DNA of 64,000 nt from Mesostigma viride (GCA_009746045.1 RPFO01000079.1:1067285-1131284); one strand, 5' to 3'. Shown: positions 22,801-33,625, counted from the stretch's first letter. Notes: generated by a model not told the origin, from the letters alone. Made by a program: numbers and translations.

Positions 22801-23227
22801 AGGGACTCAGGTCCCCCGGCGGCTGCGGGGTCTTGGACAAGGGACACGCTGGGCGCAGGAAAGCAAGGAGAGGGAATCAGCGACGAAGTTACTATCCTCC
22901 TTTCCTTTTAACGCTGAATAAGAAGCATCGGCATGGGAAGATGCAGCATCGTGCGCGAGAGAGAATCCGAACAAGTACGGAGACGTGACGATGGGTATAA
23001 GCGATGCGCCCGAAGAGGAAGGGCGGGGGTAAGTCCACTTACAGCACGTGCGCCCACGTTAGAGAGTGCTGCTCAGGGTCGAGCCTAGCCAGTACGTCCC
23101 GCAACGCGCCCCTGTTGGTCGCCAGCAGCGGCTCCGCTTCCTTAAGCTGCTCGTTTAGAGATTGGAGGTCCGACATGGAACCCGACAGGCCCTGTGTTTG
23201 CGTAACAAGTACCTCAAGACTATCCAT
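13885..23227 (-). CDS. CSN3: COP9 signalosome complex subunit 3 (ten exons, 439 aa)
   Basis: Exons on the minus strand: 23,227-23,043; 22,848-22,733; 21,539-21,266; 20,098-20,041; 17,889-17,800; 17,130-17,068; 16,431-16,183; 15,481-15,360; 14,421-14,349; 13,974-13,885. All junctions are GT-AG, the phases agree, and the total is 1,320 nt. That gives 439 aa plus stop, close to the usual ~420-430. The protein is a scaffold PCI subunit of the COP9 signalosome, which removes NEDD8/RUB from cullin-RING ligases. Diagnostic stretches: GGMLLIGLKKFKKALELLHY (exon 4), NAIIVACYKKFVLLSLIVNG (exon 5), and the PCI core in exons 7-8 (residues ~263-370: SLYRRNIQRITQTYLTLSLQ, EIFATINQSSAMVCF). The tail is acidic/aromatic (WTDPVDDFDHAAG), as in plant CSN3. 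The start ATG at 23,227 is the first in frame and opens an N-terminus of expected type. Introns 3 and 4 are filled with repeats. Confidence 0.95.
14308..14362 (-). repeat. tandem duplication of CSN3 exon 9 end + 5' splice site
   Basis: On the minus strand CCTCAGCAAGGTATGGCCAA (real donor) is followed about 25 bases on by CCTCAGCATGGTATGGCCAA. The copy keeps a usable GTATGG donor in intron 9. Confidence 0.8.
16093..16202 (-). repeat. duplicated CSN3 exon 7 end + 5' splice site
   Basis: The real junction (16,174-16,202) reads AGCACGTGCTGCGCATG then GTGGGTGGT on the minus strand. A 28-bp near-copy (GCACGTGCTTCGCATGGTGG) lies 81 bases downstream in intron 7, at 16,093-16,121. Confidence 0.8.
17738..17820 (-). 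repeat. triplicated CSN3 exon 5 end + 5' splice site
   Basis: The real junction is ATTGTCAACGGGCAG then GTGGGTGTG. In the next 60 bases of intron 5 come ATTGTCAATGGGTGTG and ATTGTCAACGGGCAAGTGGG. The GT of the donor is kept in each copy. Confidence 0.8.
17893..19015. repeat. 23-bp minisatellite in CSN3 intron 4, about 48 copies
   Basis: Unit AACAAGGTCAGGGCAGCAGC plus GTA/GTG. Most variation is A/G at one position and a few CA, TA or AAGG variants. On the sense (minus) strand each unit contains CTGAC, a match to the branch-point consensus, and the array abuts the 3' splice site of exon 5 at 17,889. Confidence 0.95.
19648..19965. repeat. ~61-bp tandem repeat, five copies, CSN3 intron 4
   Basis: The unit runs AACAACCACCCAACAGTTAT, AGTGACCAGTGTAGTGAGTT, CCATGCTCTGTAGCTTCGCAC. 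Edge copies are diverged. Confidence 0.9.
19978..20060 (-). repeat. repeated 5' splice-site sequence after CSN3 exon 4
   Basis: Downstream of the real TACGTGAGTGACACCTGGC donor come TTACGTGAGCTG and then GCGTGAGTACGACACCTGGC. The GTGAG donor and the following ACACCTGGC are both repeated. Confidence 0.65.
20265..21295 (-). repeat. at least six dispersed copies of the CSN3 exon 3 end + 5' splice site in intron 3
   Basis: The real junction (about 21,259-21,290) reads CTGCTCTACTGCCTCTACGG then GTGGGTG on the sense strand. ~30-bp copies lie at 21,185-21,216; 21,065-21,101; 20,549-20,580; 20,387-20,420; 20,311-20,345 and 20,270-20,300, with a partial at about 21,140. All keep the CTACTGCnTCT(A/G)CGGGTGGG-type core with small changes. 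They are spread over the whole intron. Confidence 0.85.
20633..21068. repeat. compound (CCCG)n-(CCCA)n array in CSN3 intron 3
   Basis: About 285 bp of CCCG-type units with many interruptions, then about 145 bp of nearly pure CCCA. The sense strand of CSN3 carries the G-rich form. The CCCA part runs straight into one of the copied splice-donor sequences (21,065). Long ORFs here are repeat artefacts. Confidence 0.95.
22083..22202. repeat. interstitial telomere-type repeat (TTTAGGG)3 between two 50-bp direct repeats
   Basis: CAGGGTTTAGGGTTTAGGG plus TTTAG (22,130-22,153) sits between two copies of AGCTTTATTGATAGAAGGAA...GTTACTAYGATG, with two mismatches. TTTAGGG is the common telomere unit of land plants and many green algae. 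It lies inside CSN3 intron 2. Confidence 0.8.
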
Positions 23228-23653
23228 GGTAACTACAGCCGTGAAACACGAAATTCGGTTGCGTCAAGGCCACGTCTTAGTGCGGTTGGTCCTGCGCCTC
23301 AGCAACCTCCCCAACACTTATTGACCTAGGGCGCCTGCTCTGCGCGCGAATTCCCGGCACCGGCAATCTCCCATTCACTTAGAAGTTCGCGTTCTAATCG
23401 GAGACCACTGCAGCAAGCCGTTTCCGTGCTTTTTAAGAATCAATGCAGGGATAGCAGGCCTTGCTTTTGCAGTGTCTTGGCTTCCATAGCCCGCGAACTG
23501 CTCACCAGTGGGCAGAGATGCACAGCCATTACGTACGATTTACGAGTTTACGCAGGCGTACGGGTGCCCACATAAGCGGGAAAACATGCTGCTGTTCCCA
23601 CTTCCCAGTCACACCTTGCAATTATTACTACCTAGTTGTGTTCACGTCTTTGT

Positions 23654-23675
23654 TGTTGTTGTTGTTGTTGTTGTG
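23654..23675. repeat. (TTG)n microsatellite
   Basis: About seven TTG units in the region between the CSN3 and SET gene starts. Confidence 0.8.
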
Positions 23676-23867
23676 TCCCACGCCGCACATGGGCAGCAGA
23701 GAATCTATAGTTGCCGAGGGCCGGACATATTTAGTATCGGTAATACTGTCGGTTCACGTCTTTACACTCATGATCAGTTGGGCAACAACAAGAATGCTCA
23801 TCTCTCCCACCCATTTACTCTCCCACCGATTTACGACCGTCAGATGGGTGAATCTGACGGACGGACG

Positions 23868-24012
23868 GACAGGTACACCCGAGAACCGCACAGATGTAGC
23901 CGAAATCCGCACAGATGTAGCCGAAAACCGCACAGATGTAGCCGAAAAACCGCACAGATGCAGCCGAAAACCGCACAGATGTAGCCGAAAAACCGCACAG
24001 ATGTAGCCGAAT
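23868..24012. repeat. ~20-bp tandem repeat, seven copies
   Basis: Unit CCGCACAGATGTAGCCGAAA with variable A-run length. It lies upstream of both CSN3 and the SET gene. Confidence 0.9.
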
Positions 24013-24492
24013 AGCCTTGTCCAGTGGAAGTGGAGGCCAAGGAGGCTCGCAGTCCTCCCAGAGCCCTGTCCAGTGGCCCGACATGCTGCATGCTGCATGC
24101 TGTCGAATCGCCTGGAGTACCGCACATGCTACATGGACCGGCTTGCTGCGGCGCGCCAGGAGGATTTGGAGCCGTCGGATGGGGAGGAGTTGCCCCAACG
24201 CAAGGGGCGACGAAAAAACGGGAATAAATAGGGCGCACACCGTACGTTGCGTAGGTGATGTTGTTGGGCGTAATGGACAAGAACTACTGGTCTTGAAATA
24301 AAACTTGCGTCCCGGTAGGCCGCCGGCCGGACTGGTCCACTCTGTACGTTTTAGTGTTTGCTAGCGTCCGCGTTCCTCCGGCAGGTTGCCGGCCGGACTG
24401 GTAGTTTTTGCTAACATCCCTAATGTGTACACATTCAACAAAACATGGTTCGAACAGTCGATGATAACGCAGTCCAAATCTAACAACAACAA

Positions 24493-24668
24493 CAGGTAGG
24501 CGATAGCGTGCAACAACAACATGATCAGTTGGGTGTCTAGTGTCTACAAGCAGGACTACAGTATGCGATCGCAGAAGTATAGGTAGGCGATAGCGTGCAA
24601 CAACAACATGATCAGTTGGGTGTCTAGTGTCTACAAGCAGGACTACAGTATGCGATCGCAGAAGTATT
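24493..24668. repeat. 85-bp tandem duplication
   Basis: GTAGGCGATAGCGTGCAACA through GCGATCGCAGAAGTAT occurs twice back to back, essentially identical, suggesting a recent event. Confidence 0.9.
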
Positions 24669-24739
24669 CTTACAGTCTGACCGTACATTTTGCCACTTGT
24701 CTGTTCTGTCCACGTGTTGGCACGGCGAGATTCGAGTAT

Positions 24740-24756
24740 CCCCTTATAAAGGAGGG
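24740..24756 (+). promoter_or_regulatory. candidate TATA element of the SET-domain gene
   Basis: CCCCTTATAAAGGAGGGG has a TATA-like core (TTATAAA) about 175 bases before the ATG at 24,924. It is the clearest TATA match in the divergent CSN3-SET interval. No transcript evidence is available. Confidence 0.3.
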
Positions 24757-24923
24757 GCAGGACACCTGGAGTCCTGGACTCCTGCATGGCGTTCACTCTC
24801 GTTTTTTCTATCGCGTAAAGAGATTTGTCTACTGTATACCTTTTTCCGAAGGCCGCCTCGTGAAAGCACACATGTTAGCATGACATAAAATATCTGTCAG
24901 AAACTAAAAGGCTTTGTTGAACA

Positions 24924-27900
24924 ATGGCTACCAAGCCCACGGTGCTGTGGATAATGGTATCGTATTTGCATTGGATCATGCATGTCGGTCATGGTTTAGT
25001 GACTGATAAGGAAAGTTTGGACCGGTATACAGAATGGTGCTTAAAAAATGGTCTATCTGGAGGTCCCAACAGAGACTCGGTATGTTTCGTTCTTACGTTT
25101 TCTACGCCTGAGCCGCAAATTCGTCCCTGATGCCAGAAATTCTAGCAATTACGTTCCTGCTGCGACCTGACAATGGTATATCACAATCCACCTTTTTCTC
25201 GTTTGCATTGCAGGTACCGCTTGAAATCCAACAAGTGAGATTTTCGCCCACCATGCCTTACGAAAGAGGACTTTACTCGACGGAGCCAATCAAGAACGGC
25301 ACTGTCGTCATGCGAGTGCACCCGAAGCTGTTTATGGGCATCACATCTGCAAAGAGCACCTCGCTTCTTCCCGTCATTGGTTACATCGAACGGGAGGGCT
25401 GGATGACGTCCACGCCTGCGTTGTGGCTGGTTCTTCACCTTCTACAGGAGGATGCCAAGCCGTACGTGGCGTGCTGTACGCTACGTATAAAGTCTGGACT
25501 CCGCAATTATTCATGTCTAGCTTTGCGTATACGGCACAAAGTTTTCCAGCGAAACCGTGGGTGGCAAACATGTCGTCCGGCGTATAGGAATGAAATGGGC
25601 AGGCAAATGACGTGTACTGTAAGAAGTGACACCACCAATAGCTGCGCCTCACTCTGTGATGTCAACCTGTCGTCATGTCACCGTGCGTGCAGGGCCTCCT
25701 TTTTCCGTCCCTTCCTGGACACGCTGCCCCGCGAGTACGGGGACGAGTTCCATAACGCCCTCTACTACGGCGAGGAGGAGGTGGAGGATCTGCAGGGGAG
25801 TGTGGCAGCACTTGCTCTGTACGAGGTAGGTGACACGAGGCGCTCCGCCTTGCAACGCTGTAACCTTGGTGCGATTGGTGTCGTTAGTGCATGCCATTGG
25901 TGGGGGCACCATGCTCGTGGCACATCTGCCACCTGTCCGTCTGTGCCGCAAGTGCGCAGTTAGTTCCCGCCGCTGTCAGACCCCTGTGACCGCGCGTGGC
26001 GCCCCCCAGTTCACATGGCCCCCACAATGACACGCACATGGCCCACGCGACAGCAGTGCGCATTAGCGGCGCAAGGCCGTCACCTCTCTTGGGGACTGTC
26101 TCCCAACAGCACGGTCATAACCAAACGGTCACAACTGATATAACCAACCGCCACAACCCCGTGCACTGCCCCTTCTGTGGTCCCCCATGTGCCCCCACTT
26201 GCCAACGGCCTATGCCCCCGCCTGCTAACCTCCCCCCCCCCTTCCCACCTCCCCCCCCCTTCCTTTAAGGCCATGGAGCACACGGTGAGCGCGCACGAGA
26301 CTGGTTGCCGCGCACTGGCACGCCTCTACCCCAAAGAGATGCACGGGGTGGCGACCTGTGCGCGCGATCAGGTGGGTGGCGGACGATGGCAGCGTGCGCA
26401 TGCTGGGTGACATATGCCAGCACAAGCGCTTACATCCCCTTGCCGACGGTGTGTGTGTGCCACGGTCTGGCTGGGCATGGCTGGTTGACGAAGAGCCACC
26501 TCCCTTGTTGCTTTGACATGGCTACGCCGGGGCCTGTGGGTGAACCCTGGGTATGCCCCTAAAACCCCTCAGGCCCTGGGAGAGGTCTTTGTTCTACCAA
26601 ACCCGCCTATAAGGCGACGATGCAGCATTCGCTTTGTGCCATGCAGCCCACTTCTTGCTGTATCGCACCCACAGTTCGCCTGCACCATGATGCGGAGAGA
26701 GTAGCAGTGAGGGAAGCTAGGGCACCCGCCCTCCTTGATGTGTACAGGGGTCCTTTATTGGTACCCACGAGACGCGGTCACGTGCTTTTGATTTTTTTCA
26801 ATGGCTACGTTGGGGACTTGCATGTGGGAGGGATGGACGGTGGGCAAGGGGAGGGAGGTGTGGGACGGCACCGCCCATTCCTGTGGACCACTCCTGTGGA
26901 CTGCACGTAGCCCGTTCGTGTCTCCACGGGGACTCGGGAGGGTGGCAGGGTGGATGTGGTCCCTCGCACTACAAGCCCGGGTGCAGGAGAGAATGGGGAC
27001 ATCCCTGGCAGGTACCTTTGGGGGCCCTGTGGTTCATGTCTCCCGCCCATACATGCACCTTTGGGCTCAGGCTTTTGCTGGAATACCCGACCTCATCCTC
27101 ACTACAACGCAGGCGTTACGCTGCCTCGTGCCCCCTAAATCATGGCCGTATCTTGTCTTATGCTCCCTCCTTACAAGCGATGCGCTGCTTCATGCCCTGC
27201 CCCCATGCGTGGCGTACGACAGATCCAGTGGGCGCTGGCCATGATATCCTCCCGCGCACGCTGGCTGCGGCGCGATGTCCCCACCTCGCAGACGTTCGTG
27301 CCTTTTTATGATCTGGCCAACCATGCGAGTGAGGGCGCCGAGGTGGCCATCGATGACCAGGGGGCACTGGTGGTCACTGCCATCAGGGACTATGGGGCGG
27401 GAGGAGAGGTGGGTTGCACGCTTGCGGCGTAGCGGTGGGTGTAGTGTGAGCAGATATAGTGCGTCTGCCTCTTGTACCAAGGGGACACAATAATGTGCTG
27501 CCGTGGCTAGCGTCTGATGGCTAGCTGTGGCTAGAGTGCCTATGGGTGCGGGACGTAGCATAATGACGAGAGCGGTGAAGCCCTTGCCTTGTCGGGCTAG
27601 TTTTTCTACATCGACGGGTGGCTGGCTGTCATGTGAGCATCTCCTGGATATGGTGGCTGTTTGTGGGTGCTGAGAGTGGAGGGGCGCACGCAGAGGGCCC
27701 TGTGTATGGTCCACCTGTGATGGGGTGCAGGGTCTATCCATGCAGGCCGTTTGCTTTATCTGGCTGTTTGCGACAATGCCTGAGCGAGTGTACAATGCGA
27801 GGGGGTTTCAGACCCCCCACCCCCTGGTCCTGCTATGGGAGGGGAGGGGTTTGAGGGGTCCCACCCCTCCCCGCCCCCTGGGTCCACAATTACGGGGTTT

Positions 27901-28823
27901 GGGGGTTCTGCCCACCCCGGCCCCCTTCCAGCCCCCCGTCCCTCCAAACATGGGGTAAATGGGGGGGGGGGCAAATGGAAGGGTGGAGGGGGCTAGCAAC
28001 CCCCCCACCCCCAGGTACACTGTGAGGGGTGGGTGCGGGTTGAGCCCCCCCACCCCCCCTCAAGCCCCCTTTCGGGGGTTGGGGCGGTGTCTAACCTCCC
28101 CCGATCCCCGGGTCGCGCTGAGGGGGGGTAGGGGGGGAGTCTACTCACGCTCCGGCATTGTCGGGAACAGCCAGCTAACGGGAATCACGCCTTTTGCATA
28201 ACAGGTGACATGTGGAGCTTGGCTGCCTTGGCCTGCAGTCGCCGCTCAATTATACTGCCTAGTCATCTGGATGGTGACTCACTGAAGGCATGGTTGGATG
28301 TTATAGGGCACACAGCATCCACATAATTCATCGTGTCAAATGGGCACAAAATTAACAGACTCTTCACGATGAGCTCTGAACGGCTAGGGTCATCGTCTTG
28401 TCGTGTGTTGAGAGCTCAGGGACCCCAGGGACCTTGAGGAATCCAGGTTGCCTGTACATGCTGAGTATCCCATGCAAGCTGTGGACAAGACATGCTTGGA
28501 TTCTTCCGCCCATGCCCCCAGCCCCCCCCCCCCCCCCCCCCCCCCCCCGGATGTTGTCTTTAGGCGGGAAGCGATCTCCGCCCCTGGTGTGCATTCCAAG
28601 TGTGCGTACCCACAAAACCTGCATGTCCAATGCGAAACCTGCCACCTGCCACCTGCCACCTGCCACCTGCAATTTGTTGTGTGTCATGTGCCCCGTACCG
28701 GATGCCGCGTGCCAGCTGCGGGTCCAGTACGGCCCCAAGCCTAACGCGGAGCTGCTCATGTTTTACGGGTTTGTGGAGGGGGACACGGAGGCGGCCGCCA
28801 GCGCAGTCATCAAGATCAAGCAG
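24924..28823 (+). CDS. SET-domain protein lysine methyltransferase (RuBisCO LSMT/SETD3/SETD6 type), 3' end unresolved
   Basis: Exons: 24,924-25,079; 25,214-25,461; 25,693-25,825; 26,270-26,371; 27,223-27,408; 28,716-28,823. All are GT-AG with consistent phase, giving 311 aa so far. The start has a hydrophobic stretch (VLWIMVSYLHWIMH) that could be a signal or anchor, then LDRYTEWCLKNGL, the usual lead-in of this family. SET motifs: ERGLYSTEPIKNGTVV (exon 2), FVPFYDLANHAS with the NH motif (exon 5), and YGPKPNAELLMFYGF (exon 6). These proteins transfer methyl from S-adenosylmethionine to lysine or histidine on non-histone proteins. Family members are usually about 450-490 aa with a C-terminal substrate-binding domain. 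A possible next exon starts after the AG near 28,985-29,000 (HQSMSLRKVHAGPRPNG), but I cannot close the gene, which may be truncated. It is divergent from CSN3. Confidence 0.85.
27757..28180. mobile_element. MITE-like element with ~33-bp imperfect TIRs in SET-gene intron 5
   Basis: CTGGCTGTTTGCGACAATGC(C)TGAGCG at the left matches, inverted, CGCTCCGGCATTGTCGGGAAC(A)GCCAG at the right. The interior is extremely C/G-run-rich (CCCCCACCCC, GGGGTTTGGGGG). There is no coding capacity and no clear target duplication. Confidence 0.5.
28520..28549. repeat. poly-C tract (~30 nt) in SET-gene intron 5
   Basis: Uninterrupted C run just upstream of exon 6. A ~14-nt G run follows at about 28,861 in the next intron. 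Lengths in an assembly may be unreliable. Confidence 0.8.
28636..28668 (+). repeat. (CCACCTG)n repeat near the exon 6 acceptor of the SET gene
   Basis: Four tandem CCACCTG units within about 80 bases of the 3' splice site at 28,715. Confidence 0.7.
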
Positions 28824-29164
28824 GTACGCGTGATCCAGAGCAGTTGTGGGGGTGGCGCACTGGGGGGGGGGGGGGGTAGCAAGCACGTCTTTAACAAGGC
28901 TTTGCATTCTAATGTAGAGTACAAAGCTATGCCCTTCCCCCATAGGCATAATATCTCTTTTGCGATATGCCCTCGGCCTCCTTCCTCAGTCTTTGTGCCA
29001 GCACCAGTCGATGTCCCTTCGGAAGGTGCATGCCGGCCCAAGGCCCAACGGCGGTAGAACTTGAACGCTTGTCCTTATGCCTGTCACGAACTCATCAAGC
29101 ATGGGGAATCGCCTCACAACAGAGGACGCTGGGCTGGTGCCAGGGCTTTTGCTCATGAAGTTTT

Positions 29165-29345
29165 TGTCAAATATTGACGCATAAATTAAATTTCTTCATA
29201 GCACGTCAACATTTAAGGGTAGAACATCAAAGCATTGATGCAAAATTTTTGCCGATTTCGTCAACATATTTTAGACGTGCACGAAGTGGTCATGCGTCAA
29301 CAGGGTTCTGAAAACAAGGGGCGCGGCGTCAACTGGACCGGGGTG
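29165..29345. repeat. GTCAACA/TTGACG-rich tract, copy 1
   Basis: AT-rich sequence with many GTCAA and TTGAC words in both orientations, ending in GGGCGCGGCGTCA repeats. A similar tract is at 42,600-42,735. No gene is seen from 29,160 to 29,540. Confidence 0.4.
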
Positions 29346-29560
29346 TATGGGCGCGGCGTCAGCCGCTACACAGTATTCCTACTTGTCCAATAAACCAGTG
29401 TTATGGTACTAGCTCGTACTACCCATTCTACCCTTGCTTTAGCAGCAGTGACATCCCTAGGCGAAAATTCCTGGGTATAGGGGCCCTGGGCATCCCAGGG
29501 CCTGACTGTTGCGGTACGCGCCGGCCCCTATTGAAATGGAAATAGAGGCGGGTGAGGTTT

Positions 29561-30093
29561 CAACATGTGGCGACAGAGCATCCGGGAAGGCGACATGCGC
29601 AAGACCTGCTCTCCTTCCATGGGGAGTTGAGGACCTTCTTCCAAGTGGCGCGTGCAGGAGGCCTCAGTACGGGTCGCGGAAGCGGCAACGGCTACGCTGC
29701 GACGCTGCCTGGTCTTGCACAAATGCGCGCCATGCGCTCTCCATCGCACCGTTGGCCATTCCTGTGAGGCAACGCCAGTGGCGTTGTCCTCTCCCGCATC
29801 CCGGCCGTGGATGCGCCGCCTCCACCCCGCCATCTTACAACCCCTGCTGAAATGTGGACGGAGGGGCATTGCTAGCCGCTGGCCTCTACCTCTGCCCCTC
29901 TGCCCATGCGATGGAGAGCGCATGGCGCGCATGTGTGCAAGACCAGGCAGCGTCGCGGCGTAGCTGTTGCCGCTCCCGCAACCCGTGCTGAGGCCTCCTG
30001 CACGCGCCGCTTGGAAGAAGGTCCTCAGCTTCCCATCGAAGGAGAGCAGGTCTAGAGCACGCCGCCTTCCCCAATGCTCTGTCGCCACATATG
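29561..30093. repeat. inverted repeat, ~190-bp arms, ~156-bp spacer
   Basis: Left arm 29,561-29,749 and right arm 29,906-30,093 are reverse complements at roughly 85-90%. Shared landmarks include GTGGCGACAGAGCAT, AGGACCTTCTTCCAAG and AGACCAGGCAGCG (inverted). Both arms stay open in one frame (LRTFFQxARAGGLSTG), which may be old coding sequence or chance. Confidence 0.8.
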
Positions 30094-30190
30094 CCCGGAT
30101 GCTACGACGCCACATGTGCCCGGACGCTCTGTTGTCGAAATAGTGTTCGGCGCTTTCTTCCGTCGCCCGCCGAGTGCAGGTCACAAGGGA

Positions 30191-31917
30191 TTAACTCGTC
30201 GTCTGTCCCACTACCTCTGGAGAGGACTGAGTTTTTCTCAGTCCTCTCCTGAGGACCGAGTTTTGAGGTTCTGTACAAAATTCGCCCCGGTCAGAATGTT
30301 CGACAAAAAAATTCTCTCAAAATTTATTCAAATACTACGTGAAAAGATCTTTCTTGGACATATTTTTGGGATTTTTTTGGATTTGGTATGAGCGGCTAAA
30401 TGTACGGTCAAAGTACAGGTGGTAAGGGTGCTATTCCACGTGAAACGTGAGTTCCGGAAATGCACGACCTAGCCATGGCGGCTCGCGCCCATGCATGCAG
30501 TTTACGTTTGCGGACGAGTTAGCTGTCCAAACTCAGGAAATAGATTTTATATGTCATATAGATGATAAAGCCTAATTTTTAGCTCGCGGGGATGCGATTT
30601 ACCCGGTGTCGGCACTGTTCTTGCTGGAAAATACTGCGATAAGGCAGGTCGACGGAATTGATGACTGCGCTTGCTTTCCGGCGCAATTTCAATGGCTGAT
30701 AGGTTTGTTTCTACATTTTAACATGTATTGTATTAGAATAAATTGAGTGACAGTATAGATTTGATGATTTCGACCACTCTGTCACGTCATGGTCTATGTG
30801 CCGCAAAGTGCCACTTTTGCGGGCACCGCCTGGGCCAAGGTAACGCCAGCCGTGCCAGGTAAAGTCGGATTATCGTTGCCTCTTCGTTTCTTGATGTTCT
30901 TACATAAGTTTAAGCTTGCCAGGCGTTGTCAGGTTCAAGTCTTGATGCTCTTTCTTGACCGTTGCCTGCCCCTCTCTAAAACCCCCTTTTCAGATGATGT
31001 TAGCAGGCATTTGCCTTAACCCAGTGTAGTTGTGCAGGGTTTTAGGAGCTGTGCAGGTTCAAACACCTTCATAGATGTTAGTTATTCTTTTGCTACGTTC
31101 ATACTGCATGATTGTGTGGCCACGGGCTGCGTCAAGGGTGCTTTCAAGCTTATACGGGTGAGTGAAAAGTCTTGGTGACAAACCACTGCCATCATGTGCC
31201 AGCAACTATGTTGGCCACATCATGGCAAGGCAAAACAGTTATAGCCATATCTATTGTTGTTAGAAACAATGGAAAGATGCTAACCTACCCATTATATTGG
31301 TGGTTGACACTTATAACATAACCCTTTGTTGGTAGGTATCCAAGCCCATTCCCTACGTGCATGCATAGGCTCTCACTACATGATAAGGTATGATACAACT
31401 GCAGTATGATGATGCAAGTGTGTTGTCCTGTTACGCTTGAAGGGAAATGAGGTGATTGGGATGGTTGGTGGCCACGGTGGTGTGTAGTATGACCGCACTT
31501 ACATGCTAGCAAAGTTAGCAAAAGCCCCATTCCTCTCCTGAGGACTGAGAGTTTTTTCATTGTTTCAGGCAGTGGCAGTGGCCGAATTGAGCCCAGTTTT
31601 TTGCCACGTTTCAAGAACTATATTGTTTACCTGCCTATATTTTTCTAACGTGCACCACGATTTGATTAAATTTTCCCCACTCGCTCTTATCCCGAAAAAT
31701 GCAAATTCGCCGAGGGTGTCATATGTCCGAGTAATTTCCAGGTGTTTGGGTCAAGTTTTCACTAATGCAGCATTTTTTCCAGCAAAATGACATCAAATAC
31801 ACCCTCGATCCACATCAAAACATTTGGGATGGACCCCCCACCTAGTCGCTACACGCGGTTGAAAAAGGTCAACTCAGTCCTCTTTTGAGGACTGAGTTGG
31901 GACAGACGACGAGTTAA
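30191..31917. mobile_element. 1.7-kb non-autonomous DNA transposon, TIR TTAACTCGTCGTCTGTCCCA
   Basis: The 20-bp ends at 30,191-30,210 and 31,898-31,917 are perfect inverted repeats starting with TTAA, which may itself be the target site. Next to each end is a strong hairpin on the motif AGGACTGAG: stem 220-231/237-248 on the left (12 bp, T5 loop) and 870-882/887-899 on the right (13 bp, T4 loop), offsets from 30,000 and 31,000. No transposase is encoded; short ORFs inside are unremarkable. TTAA targets are typical of piggyBac-type transposases, but the termini do not start with CCC, so the superfamily is open. Confidence 0.75.
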
Positions 31918-31968
31918 ACACCCTTTAGAAAAAACTTGACTAACCACCTTCAACTAGTACGGACGTCC

Positions 31969-33093
31969 GCCGCACATACATCGGGAAGGTGGACGGTAAC
32001 CATAGTAGTGTAATAATCATGCTGTTAAAGTGCTCCGCAGTCAAACGGTACAGGGCAGCATAGCCAAGTCCATCGGCACGCGGCTACTGGATGTCGGCCT
32101 GCAGCAGAAACTGCAGAGCATCCCCGAGGCCACATAGCGGGTGCGCGACTTCGCCTCGGATGCTCTTGTCCTTGCTCTGTGCGCTCCCAAGGCCATTCAT
32201 GGCTGACTCACCCTGGGACACGCCCGCCGGCAAAAGCGCGTTGCTGCTGGCCCTCTATCTCATCTCCATCCCCCTCTTCTTGTTTCCACGAACGGAGGCG
32301 GGCCATGACCCGGGCTGAGCAATCCCTATACAAGCGCGCGTCCACTGTTTGGATGCTCAGCATTCCGGGCATTCATCCCATCAATAGCCGCAACATACTC
32401 ATGAATGCTGCGGGCTCCATGTTTTTGTATCGCAAGTTCTCTTTTTAAAAAAAGTAGGTTGAAAGTATAATATGTAAGGGTCTTTTCATAAAAAAAAAAA
32501 GAAAAGACCCTTACATATTATAATTTCAACCTACTTTTTTAAAAAAGAGAACTTGCGATATTAAAAAAAAAAAGAAAAGACCCTTACATATTATAATTTC
32601 AACCTACTTTTTTTAAAAAGAGAACTTGCGATACAAAAACATGGAGCCCGCAGCATTCATGAGTATGTTGCGGCAATTGATGGGATGAATGCCCGGAATG
32701 CTGAGCATCCAAACAGTGGACGCGCGCTTGTATAGGGACTGCTGAGCCCGGGTCATGGCCCGCCTCCGTTCGTGGAAACAAGAAGAGGGGGATGGAGATG
32801 AGATAGAGGGCCAGCAGCAGCGCGCTTTTGCCGGCGGGCGTGTCCCAGGGTGAGTCAGCCATGAATGGCCTTGGGAGCGCACAGAGCAAGGACAAGAGCA
32901 TCCGAGGCCAAGTCGCGCACCCGCTATGTGGTCTCGGGGATGCTCTGCAGTTTCTGCTGCAGGCCGACATCCAGTAGCCGCGTGCCGATGGACTTGGCTA
33001 TGCTGCCCTGTACCGTTTGACTGCGGAGCACTTAAACAGCATGATTATTACACTACTATGGTTACCGTCCACCTTCCCGACGTATGTGCGGCG
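31969..33093. repeat. 1.1-kb palindrome with a short AT-rich centre
   Basis: Arms 31,969-32,460 and 32,595-33,093 are near-perfect reverse complements. The centre (32,450-32,600) has a partial third copy of a block containing AAAAGACCCTTACATATTAT and GAGAACTTGCGAT, i.e. one arm end duplicated in tandem. Broken coding-like sequence reads from each arm (ADSPWDTPAGKSALLLALYL), so an old gene fragment was duplicated in inverted orientation. I do not recognise it. Confidence 0.9.
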
Positions 33094-33625
33094 TACGTCG
33101 TACGAAAATCCAGCAAAAGCTCGCGCTGTAAAGCCGCGCCTGCACTGTCAGCCGCGAAGTTGAGAAGCACGGGATTTTTGTGCCGGTTGACAGCCTCGAG
33201 CTGATTCCCATGAAAAATTCCCGCCGCCTCATGGGCCGCCTGAGGACGCAGAACACACAAGTCCATGGGGGAGGCGGACTCCGGGCTGTTTTGGATCGTG
33301 TGGAAGCCGCATCGCGCCTGCACGGCCATCTTGCTGGCGAGATCCTCGGTGTCCCTCATGTCCTGCAGGCGCTTTCCCGTTACCGCGACCATGTGGTTGG
33401 GCTCCTTATTAAGGCCTGGTCCCCACGGGCAAAACTCACAGGGAAAACTGGCCGGGGAAAACCTCTCGGCATGGGTCGGCGCGCGGTTACAGAAAGTATC
33501 AGAGAGGCCAGGGGGCGAAGCGCCGGAAATAACCGTGTGCAACCTGTCGTTTCGGGTGTTCCCGTGTGGACACGGCTTTTGTACAACGCGGTGGACTTCT
33601 GAGCCGGCAAATTTGAAAAATTGAA

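Noticed and set aside
23461-24280. ORFs with CRPHRCSR/ATSVRF repeats
   Set aside because: They are translations of the 20-bp tandem repeat upstream of the SET gene.
32091-32448. Small protein genes in the 1.1-kb palindrome
   Set aside because: Several overlapping frames are open in both arms and the best-looking one is broken by stops; treated as a decayed, duplicated fragment.
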